A stretch of 64,000 nt of DNA from Paenibacillus sp. FSL R5-0490. Its GTDB lineage: Bacteria > Bacillota > Bacilli > Bacillales > Cytobacillaceae. The notes beneath the pieces were generated by a model, which saw only the letters and a program-made list of their open reading frames with translations, did no database searches and had not been told where the DNA came from. Of the stretch, positions 57,978 through 64,000 are shown piece by piece. The position numbers and the translations under genes are program-made. Positions within the stretch are counted from its first letter, which is position 1; each line of letters opens with the position of its first letter. The stretch is taken from contig NZ_MRTQ01000003.1 in assembly GCF_001956215.1 (NCBI RefSeq), positions 1 through 64,000 of the forward strand. Reading direction: 5' to 3'.

Positions 57978-58005
57978 ACAAGCTCCTGAGGCTCCGCATA
58001 AATTA
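57978..58005 (+). promoter_or_regulatory. SigK-type promoter of the Lys-rich small gene
   Basis: AC (57978-57979), 17-bp spacer, CATAAATTA (57997-58005), matching the SigK consensus AC-N16/17-CATANNNTA. Confidence 0.5.
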
Positions 58006-58042
58006 TTTAGTGGAAAATTATTGTTAATGGAGGGCCTCATCG

Positions 58043-58147
58043 ATGATTAATCAGGATAAAGATCAGCAAACGGAAAAATCTCAGCCGGTCATTAAGAAAA
58101 AGAAAAAGAAAAAGAAAAAGGGATGCGGCTGCGGAAAAAAACAATAA
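58043..58147 (+). CDS. 34-aa Lys-rich GCGCG protein, probably sporulation-linked
   Basis: Starts MINQDKDQQTEK, then nine consecutive Lys and the ending GCGCGKKQ. GGAGG lies 9 nt before the ATG, and a SigK-type promoter and terminator frame it, so it is a discrete unit. I do not recognise a named family. The CGCG cluster could crosslink in the coat. Confidence 0.6.
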   Translation: MINQDKDQQTEKSQPVIKKKKKKKKKGCGCGKKQ

Positions 58148-58151
58148 AAAA

Positions 58152-58182
58152 ATAGGAGCCGGTGTTTCCGGCTATTTTTTTT
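58152..58182 (+). terminator. Terminator of the Lys-rich gene
   Basis: ATAGGAGCCGG/CCGGCTAT hairpin and T-run. Confidence 0.8.
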
Positions 58183-58281
58183 GGTTTTTTTCTGGTAAAA
58201 ATAGGCTGGATATTAATGTTCATAAATCCAATACATTTCGAGGACAATATAATTAAAGATTTTACATAGGAAGGGACTAAT

Positions 58282-58755
58282 ATGAAAAAGAGACTGTTAT
58301 TGATTATTGCATTTTCACTGAACTTATTATCAGGATGCAGCGATGATGGAAAGGTAACGGACAGCGACCTTGCACTCCTCAAAACGACCCATCCGCCTGC
58401 AGTATTAATTGATAAAAATACGAAGGAAAATTTGGATTTAGTCAAAAACATTGAGCATGACGTTGAAAAAATGAAAGAACTTTATGATGTAGCTGTGGTC
58501 AAAAGCAATGGGGATACACTTGTAGCCTATAAGGTGAAGCACCTGCAGCGATTCCACATGAAAAAAATTGAAAAGAGAATGACAAAAATGCTTGAGGAGA
58601 AATATCCTGATGAGAACTTCATTGTTTCAAGTGATTATAAAATCTTTATTGAGGCAGTAGAACTCCAGGAAAAAATGAAAGATCCCGAATTTACAGACAA
58701 AGAGGCTAAAAAGAAGCTTGATAAAATCATTAAACTTAAAAATGAAATGACATAG
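58282..58755 (+). CDS. YhcN/YlaJ-type sporulation lipoprotein
   Basis: 157 aa. Lipobox LLSGC with C19; the rest resembles the YhcN/YlaJ family of forespore lipoproteins (VVKSNGDTLVAYKVKHLQRF). Start after AGGAAGG. It is the first gene of a unit with spoVAC-spoVAD-spoVAEb, the same arrangement seen in the transposon-borne spoVA-2mob operons. Confidence 0.78.
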   Translation: MKKRLLLIIAFSLNLLSGCSDDGKVTDSDLALLKTTHPPAVLIDKNTKENLDLVKNIEHDVEKMKELYDVAVVKSNGDTLVAYKVKHLQRFHMKKIEKRMTKMLEEKYPDENFIVSSDYKIFIEAVELQEKMKDPEFTDKEAKKKLDKIIKLKNEMT

Positions 58756-58770
58756 GAGGGAGCGGGAATC

Positions 58771-59244
58771 ATGAGCAAAAAAAGTAATAAAACCCCTGAA
58801 CAGCAGCAATATGAGAAGCTTGAGCAAAAGCATGAACTTAAACGCCCGGTCCTGAAAAATTGTATTCGTGCTTTCTGGGTAGGAGGTCTTATCTGTACTG
58901 TTGGACAGGCAATAACGTATTTTTATATCTATTTCTTTAATTTCACCGAACAGACAGCGGGAAATCCAACTGTTGCTACCATGATTTTTATTTCCATGCT
59001 GCTGACAGGCTTTGGGGTATATGACCGTTTGGGACAGTTCGCAGGAGCAGGCAGCGCCGTTCCTGTAACAGGCTTTGGGAATGCTGTCATTTCAGCTGCT
59101 ATTGAGCATCGAACGGAAGGTTTTGTGCTGGGTGTAGGCGGGAACATGTTCAAGCTCGCTGGATCAGTTATACTTTTTGGTGTATTTTCTGCTTTTGTAG
59201 TAGCCCTGATAAAAACGTTATTAACTATTTGGGGGGTTATTTAA
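58771..59244 (+). CDS. spoVAC: SpoVAC, dipicolinic acid channel protein
   Basis: 157 aa membrane protein with about four helices (VGGLICTVGQAITY, GFGVYDRLGQFAGAGSAVPV). SpoVAC acts as a mechanosensitive channel in the spore inner membrane, moving Ca-DPA. Start after AGGAGGG, 15 bp downstream of the lipoprotein gene. Confidence 0.93.
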   Translation: MSKKSNKTPEQQQYEKLEQKHELKRPVLKNCIRAFWVGGLICTVGQAITYFYIYFFNFTEQTAGNPTVATMIFISMLLTGFGVYDRLGQFAGAGSAVPVTGFGNAVISAAIEHRTEGFVLGVGGNMFKLAGSVILFGVFSAFVVALIKTLLTIWGVI

Positions 59245-60260
59245 TGCTGAAGGGAAAACAATCCTGGGTTTTTCAGAATCTCCCGGTCATTGCAGCAGCC
59301 GGTGTTTCAGGCGGGCCTTTTGAGGCAAATGGCAATCTGTCAGAGGATTTTGATGTTCTTCATGATGATTTATGGATGGGTGAAGACTCTTATGAGAAAG
59401 CGCACCGGATCCTTTTGGAAGAGGCGGGGCAAACGGCCTTAAATAAAGCAAATCTCCAAAAGGAGGATGTTCAGTTTTATATAGCAGGGGATTTAATTAA
59501 TCAGATAACACCTTCAAGTTTAAGTGCAAGAGCCAATAAAATCCCTTATTTCGGGATCTTTGGAGCTTGTTCAACTTCAATGGAAGGACTTGCTCTGGCA
59601 TCCTTCATTGTCAATTACCGGGGTGCTGATTACGTTTTGACAGGAGCTTCCAGTCATAATGCCGCTGTTGAAAAGCAATTTAGATATCCTACAGAATACG
59701 GAGGCCAGAAACCTCCAACAGCCCAATGGACAGTAACTGGTGCAGGTGCGGCTCTGGTATCCGCTAAAGCAGCTGGAGGACCTAATATGCCGGTTACCAC
59801 TTCAGCCACCATCGGCAAAGTAATTGACATGGGTTTGACAGATCCTTTTAATATGGGAGGGGCAATGGCGCCTGCAGCAGCAGATACCATTACGGCACAT
59901 TTTAAGGACATGCAGCTCGATCCATCCCATTACGATTTGATTGTCACAGGGGACCTTGGCAGAATTGGCCAGGAAACGGCTTATGAACTGCTCACAAATA
60001 ATGGGTTGAAAATAGACAGAGAGAAATTTAAAGATTGCGGATTAATGATTTATAAAGATGATCAGCCAGTCCAGGCCGGAGGGAGCGGTGCAGGGTGCTC
60101 GGCTACTGTTTTGTACGGTCATCTCTTAAATCAAATGAAGCAAGGGGCTTATAGAAGAATTCTTGTGGTCGCAACGGGTGCGCTATTATCGCCTTTGACA
60201 TTCCAGCAGAGTGAAAGTATTCCCTGTATTGCCCATGCTGTTTCTATCGAAATGAATTAG
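59244..60260 (+). CDS. spoVAD: SpoVAD, Ca-DPA-binding protein
   Basis: 338 aa thiolase-fold protein (FGACSTSMEGLALASF in the place of the thiolase active site). ATG 59244 overlaps the spoVAC stop (TAATG), with GGGGGG 8 nt upstream; the TTG at 59229 precedes that site. Peripheral cytosolic subunit of the DPA channel. Confidence 0.94.
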   Translation: MLKGKQSWVFQNLPVIAAAGVSGGPFEANGNLSEDFDVLHDDLWMGEDSYEKAHRILLEEAGQTALNKANLQKEDVQFYIAGDLINQITPSSLSARANKIPYFGIFGACSTSMEGLALASFIVNYRGADYVLTGASSHNAAVEKQFRYPTEYGGQKPPTAQWTVTGAGAALVSAKAAGGPNMPVTTSATIGKVIDMGLTDPFNMGGAMAPAAADTITAHFKDMQLDPSHYDLIVTGDLGRIGQETAYELLTNNGLKIDREKFKDCGLMIYKDDQPVQAGGSGAGCSATVLYGHLLNQMKQGAYRRILVVATGALLSPLTFQQSESIPCIAHAVSIEMN

Positions 60261-60273
60261 AGGAGGAAATTGA

Positions 60274-60630
60274 ATGCTGCCTATGTTTTTCTGGGCTTTT
60301 GTAATTGGAGGCCTGTTTTGTGTATTCGGCCAAATAATGTTTGATGTTTTTAAACTGACACCAGGCCATACATTGAGTCTTTTAGTTGTAATAGGAGCTG
60401 TTTTGGATGGTGTCGGACTATATGAACCACTTGCGGATTTTGCCGGAGCCGGTGCGACAATCCCGATAACCAGCTTTGGCAATTCCCTTGTCCATGGAGC
60501 CCTTCAGGAAGCTGATCAACACGGGCTGGTCGGCGTGTTGACAGGAATGTTCGAAGTGACCAGCTCCGGTATTTCAGCAGCCATTATTTTCGGTTTTATC
60601 GGTGCATTAATTTTTAAGCCGAAAGGTTAA
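60274..60630 (+). CDS. spoVAE: SpoVAE-b (SpoVAEb)
   Basis: 118 aa, about three to four membrane helices, paralogous to SpoVAC (LADFAGAGATIPITSFGNSL matches its GQFAGAGSAVPVTGFGNAV). Completes the C-D-Eb trio. SpoVAA, AB, AEa and AF are not here. Confidence 0.92.
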   Translation: MLPMFFWAFVIGGLFCVFGQIMFDVFKLTPGHTLSLLVVIGAVLDGVGLYEPLADFAGAGATIPITSFGNSLVHGALQEADQHGLVGVLTGMFEVTSSGISAAIIFGFIGALIFKPKG

Positions 60631-60791
60631 AGGACAAAAGGAAAATACAGAGGAATGCTCCTTTAAGTTATATAGTACAGGCCCCTTATTCCATCTGAAA
60701 GAATAATCCAAGCCCGTCTTGGGAGCTTGCCCATACATCCTGCTTATTAATCACATATTGTGTAGGGAGAAATCCAAGTGAGGTGAGAGGC

Positions 60792-60905
60792 ATGGGCTAT
60801 GGCTATGGAGGCTGCGGATATGGCGGGGGCTATGGAAATACGTTTGTTTTAATCGTCGTCCTATTCATTTTACTCATTATCGTCGGAGCAAGTTTCTACA
60901 ACTAG
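60792..60905 (+). CDS. yjcZ: YjcZ family sporulation protein
   Basis: 37 aa: Gly/Tyr-rich head [16 protein letters not shown] followed by one hydrophobic helix and FYN. The pattern is typical of YjcZ, a short sporulation-associated membrane peptide. GGTGAGAGG precedes the ATG. Confidence 0.88.
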   Translation: MGYGYGGCGYGGGYGNTFVLIVVLFILLIIVGASFYN

Positions 60906-60914
60906 ATTGTAAAG

Positions 60915-60956
60915 AGCTGACTCAGAACCGGCAGCAGGTTTTGTGTCGGCTTTTTT
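60915..60956 (+). terminator. Terminator of yjcZ
   Basis: An imperfect 15-bp stem from AGCTGACTCAGAACC to GGTTTTGTGTCGGCT, then six Ts. Confidence 0.75.
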
Positions 60957-61048
60957 GTATATAATGTACATAAATGATTAATGATTAATACATTTCACGT
61001 TTTCCGCCCACCTTCATAAGATATAAAAGAGTAAATGAAGGAGCGTGA

Positions 61049-61312
61049 TTGAGCAGCATGGATAACAACTTTTTTAAAAACCTTGAAAAGAAAACAGGCG
61101 TAAATATGAAGGATGTATTTGAACTGGCCGGCTCTTTGCAGAGTGCAAATTTTAAAGATGAGAAAACAGTGCGAAATGTAATCAAAAGGGTTTCTCAGAT
61201 TGCAAACAAACCCGTCTCAAAGGATATGGAAGATAAGATTGTCAAATCGATCGTTGCTGATGGTAAGCAGCTTGACTTTAATACCATTTCCCAGATGATG
61301 AATAAAAAATAA
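61049..61312 (+). CDS. spoVIF: SpoVIF (YjcC), late spore-coat assembly protein
   Basis: 87 aa, helical and soluble, with MDNNFFKNLEKKTGVNMKDV and NKPVSKDMEDKIVKSI. Needed for coat assembly and lysozyme resistance in B. subtilis. TTG 61049 is 5 nt after AAGGAG; ATG 61058 would be 14 nt away, so I take TTG. Confidence 0.86.
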   Translation: MSSMDNNFFKNLEKKTGVNMKDVFELAGSLQSANFKDEKTVRNVIKRVSQIANKPVSKDMEDKIVKSIVADGKQLDFNTISQMMNKK

Positions 61313-61352
61313 CAGAAGGGCCTGGCCGGGTTAGCAGCCAGGTCTTCTGTTT
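61311..61352. terminator. Bidirectional terminator spoVIF / yjcD
   Basis: AACAGAAG-CCTGGC/GCCAGG-CTTCTGTT hairpin between the convergent genes. Confidence 0.85.
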
Positions 61353-63669
61353 ATTTTTCGTCTTTGTTTCTGCCGCTTCTTGTGATGGGGGCAAGGAACC
61401 TTGATGGATATGCCTTTCGTCCACGCCTTTTTTCCGGCACAGATATATATAAATCCTTCCTGGCCCTTGTTACAGCAACATACATTAATCTTCGCTCTTC
61501 CTCTAATGGGGCAGACTCACCTGAACGGTAAGTTTCCAGAGCATGATCATGCGGGAGGTTTCCTTCAACTGCACCGGCAACATATACCACATTATATTCA
61601 AGCCCTTTCGCACGGTGGATAGTGCTTAATGTAACGGCATTATCATTATTTCTGCTTAGGCGCTTAATTTCTTTGTTCATGGCTTTCATATGTTCAGTAT
61701 GCTCCAGAAACTCTTGAAGAGACTGGAAATTACGCGCAGCGACCTTCAAATCTTTTATATCATCAGAGCCTTTATCCATTTTATTGCCTTCATTGCCTCG
61801 TTTTTTTATAAAGTCCTGAAATCCCAATTCTTTTTCAACCGTTTCAATTGCGGCGGTGGGAGTAAGCCCTGAGATTGATCTTGTAACAGGGATCACTTTT
61901 TTTAATTTGCTTTCCTGAAAAGCAAAGCCTGTTTTTATAAACTTCAGGCTCTCCAGCAATGAGCAATCCTGTAAGATGCTTTCTGCCTTAATATCCTGAA
62001 GGACGGATTGTTTAACAAACAAAGAAGGCAGCATATCCTTTAAAGCATTTTGGTCATCCTCATTTACCGATAGCTTTAGAAAAGCAAGCATGCTTCGAAC
62101 AATAAATCGTTCATAAAATGATTCGGCATCCTGATCCAATTTAAAGGGAAGGCTGGAATTAGCCAGCCGCTCAAAAATGGCTCTGCTCCCGGTATGGGTA
62201 CGGAATAATACTGCAAAATCCCCCGGTTCATATCCTTCTTCAATTTTTTCCCGGATATCAGTCAGGATCATCGTAGCTTCTTCTTCCTCATCATAAGGAA
62301 AAAAGAGGAAGGGGTGCTGTCCACCGGAAAATTGAGCACTCATGCTTTTGGGACGTCTAAATTTATTCAGAGAAATGATTTTGTTTGCAGCTGATACAAT
62401 CTCATGAGCAGAGCGGTAATTCTGGTTCAATGTTATTACCTTGGCACCAGGGAAATCTTTCTCGAAATCCAAAAGGTATTGGGGATCGCTTCCTCTGAAG
62501 GCATATATAGATTGATCATCGTCTCCCACGGCACAGACATTTTTAGTTTTATCAGACAGCATTTTCATTAGCTCATATTGAACATTATTAATATCCTGGA
62601 ACTCATCAATCAGGAAATAATGAAAGCGATTTTGATATTGTTCAAGAATCTCTGGCTCTTCCAGAAAAAGGGCATGGCAGCCTGTAAGCATATCATCAAA
62701 ATCAAATAATTCTTTTTTTGTTTTTGTTTGTTCATACCTTTGATAAAGAATAGCAGTTTGTTTCTCCCAATCATTCTTTGGGTTTACCTTGCCAGGTATG
62801 ATAAGAGAATTTTTCCAATAGCTGATTTGCTGGAGGGCAAGATCAAAGGCGAATTCCTTTTCATCGAGTTTTAAGTCTTTGCTGGATTCTTTAATAATCT
62901 GTTCCCGTTGCCATTCTTTATTAAGAAGCTTTCCTGAAGCCCATTTATCCGGATTGTGGAAAGATAGGATCCGATAAAATAAGCTGTGAAAAGTGCCTGA
63001 AACAATTTGCCTGACCTTTCGGGCATCCATTCCGGGGTATTGGATAAGGCGCTCCTTCATTTCAGCAGCAGCCTTAGCTGTAAATGTAACAAGCATTATG
63101 GATTTAGGGTCGATATTTTTCTCGCGAAGCATAAAAGCAGTTCGTGTTGTTAAAACACGGGTTTTGCCGCTGCCTGCACCTGCAAGAACGAGCAGCGGGC
63201 CATCTAAATGAGACACAGCCGCTGCCTGCTGTTTATCTAAGAATACACCTGCCTGTGAAAGGGACTTTAGGTATTCATCAGGGAAACTGGGACTCGCAGT
63301 ACCTTCATTAATATAGGGTGGGATATTTTTTACCGGCTGAGCTTTTTTAAAGGCTGATTCGGTTTCCTTTATTGCCGCTGAAGCAATTGACCTCGAAACA
63401 GGAATTTTAAACCCATTTCTTTCTATATATTCTTCAGTCTCAGTCTGGACTGGTTCGGTGTTAAGAATTATATCTTTGCACGTTCTGCTGCTCTGATGAA
63501 TATGATAAAAATGAGGTTCCTCAATAATTCCCAAATACAAACGGACAGAAGCTCCGCAATCAGGACAGCACAGCTTTCCTTTTTTGCCTTCTTCATAAAT
63601 ATGCTGAAAACTTTCTCTGTTCAATTGTTCCAGATCCACAGTCTTATTATGTAACTTTGCTGTTTTCAT
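61351..63669 (-). CDS. yjcD: UvrD/PcrA-family helicase YjcD
   Basis: 772 aa. A zinc-ribbon-like N-terminus (CCPDCGASVRLYLG, with HFYHIHQ) precedes a superfamily 1A helicase: Walker A GAGSGKT, DEFQDINNVQ (motif II), GDDDQSIYAFRG (III), RSAHEIVSAANK and LSTIHRAKGLEYNVVYVAG (V), EERRLMYVAVTRARKDLY (VI). The SF1 helicase is not PcrA itself (no pcrB-pcrA-ligA context) and matches YjcD of B. subtilis. Weak ribosome-binding site (GGGGT). Confidence 0.92.
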   Translation of the reverse strand: MKTAKLHNKTVDLEQLNRESFQHIYEEGKKGKLCCPDCGASVRLYLGIIEEPHFYHIHQSSRTCKDIILNTEPVQTETEEYIERNGFKIPVSRSIASAAIKETESAFKKAQPVKNIPPYINEGTASPSFPDEYLKSLSQAGVFLDKQQAAAVSHLDGPLLVLAGAGSGKTRVLTTRTAFMLREKNIDPKSIMLVTFTAKAAAEMKERLIQYPGMDARKVRQIVSGTFHSLFYRILSFHNPDKWASGKLLNKEWQREQIIKESSKDLKLDEKEFAFDLALQQISYWKNSLIIPGKVNPKNDWEKQTAILYQRYEQTKTKKELFDFDDMLTGCHALFLEEPEILEQYQNRFHYFLIDEFQDINNVQYELMKMLSDKTKNVCAVGDDDQSIYAFRGSDPQYLLDFEKDFPGAKVITLNQNYRSAHEIVSAANKIISLNKFRRPKSMSAQFSGGQHPFLFFPYDEEEEATMILTDIREKIEEGYEPGDFAVLFRTHTGSRAIFERLANSSLPFKLDQDAESFYERFIVRSMLAFLKLSVNEDDQNALKDMLPSLFVKQSVLQDIKAESILQDCSLLESLKFIKTGFAFQESKLKKVIPVTRSISGLTPTAAIETVEKELGFQDFIKKRGNEGNKMDKGSDDIKDLKVAARNFQSLQEFLEHTEHMKAMNKEIKRLSRNNDNAVTLSTIHRAKGLEYNVVYVAGAVEGNLPHDHALETYRSGESAPLEEERRLMYVAVTRARKDLYISVPEKRRGRKAYPSRFLAPITRSGRNKDEK

Positions 63670-63872
63670 AAAAATACCCCATTATATATAAATTGCCGAG
63701 TTTAACAATATTATTTCTTTATAACAACAAGACAAATTTAATCATAACAAACCGGTAAAGGATTCTAAAGTGCTTTTCTGTTTAAAATTTCATGGAAACG
63801 GGTACATAAAATTAAATATAGTTACGTATTCTTTTATAATCAGATAAATACATAATTGAAAGGGGAGTCTTC

Positions 63873-64000
63873 ATGGGCTATATTCTGCCTGTAACTTCAT
63901 ATCAATATAATCAGTATGCAGAAAGAGAGATTGGCACAAAGTATGATCCTTTCCGCTTCGTGCCAGTTTCCAGGATATCAGCACAATCCAATGAAAAAGC
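63873..64000 (+). CDS. Unrecognised protein, 5' end only
   Basis: The first 42 codons are visible, beginning MGYILPVTSYQYNQYAEREI. AAGGGGAG lies before the ATG and a TATAAT at 63835-63840 is likely its -10. The rest is outside the window. I do not recognise a family. Confidence 0.65.
   Translation, partial: MGYILPVTSYQYNQYAEREIGTKYDPFRFVPVSRISAQSNEK

Overview
The window reads as chromosome of a spore-forming, low-GC Gram-positive bacterium of the family Bacillaceae. The gene order follows the Bacillus subtilis segment argCJBD-carAB-argF to yjcD almost gene for gene. clpB is present, which B. subtilis lacks, so the host is more likely a Cytobacillus/Mesobacillus-type bacillus (B. firmus-like) than B. 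subtilis itself. I cannot name the species from sequence alone.

Layout. 1-75: one arm of a 74-bp inverted repeat. 235-954: ywiC behind an FNR-type promoter. 1043-10619: arginine/carbamoyl-phosphate operon argCJBD-carAB-argF with ARG-box candidates before argC and again before carA. 10620-18314: uppP, yjzC, clpB (CtsR operator), yjzD, yjaU, yjaV, med, comZ and a small repeat-bearing protein. 18440-20813: fabH-fabF under FapR. 20842-21652: yjaZ with an apparent one-base frameshift at codon 2. 21718-36450: two complete oligopeptide ABC importers, appDFABC and oppABCDF, flanking yjbA and the Trp T-box/trpS unit. 36789-42351: a DUF4015 putative glycosyl hydrolase, a small membrane protein, yjbC, spx with stacked stress promoters, mecA and coiA. 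42475-51826: pepF, a 57-aa membrane protein, the sRNA RoxS/RsaE, spxH, the yjbI globin, cwlQ, yjbK, yjbL, relQ, nadF, rluD, an inserted structured-RNA element and prpE. 52069-56229: mgtE, a K+/H+-antiporter-like protein and fabI (FapR). 56343-61352: a sporulation block with cotO, cotZ, yjcA, a tiny Lys-rich protein, a YhcN/YlaJ-type lipoprotein, spoVAC-spoVAD-spoVAEb, yjcZ and spoVIF. 61351-63669: helicase yjcD. 63873-64000: the start of an unrecognised gene.

How the parts connect. Much of the window concerns proteolysis and redox/stress control: Spx, its adaptor SpxH, MecA, ClpB and PepF. The redox-responsive sRNA RoxS lies beside spxH and the globin, with a Rex-like site upstream. The two fatty-acid transcription units (fabHF and fabI) share the same promoter/operator geometry, so FapR should switch them together. 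The Opp and App importers and the adjacent competence genes (med, comZ, mecA, coiA) link peptide uptake with development.

The least ordinary feature is the element at about 50695-51015. It carries a long 5' hairpin followed by conserved-looking ATAAGCCA and GATGGGAACAA segments, which I interpret as a HEARO/omega-RNA-like RNA (the RNA partner of IscB/IsrB). A 73/74-identical copy of its 5' arm lies inverted at the left edge of the window, where the rest of that element runs off the end. The internal copy also supplies the last codons and stop of rluD. No IscB gene is visible in the window.
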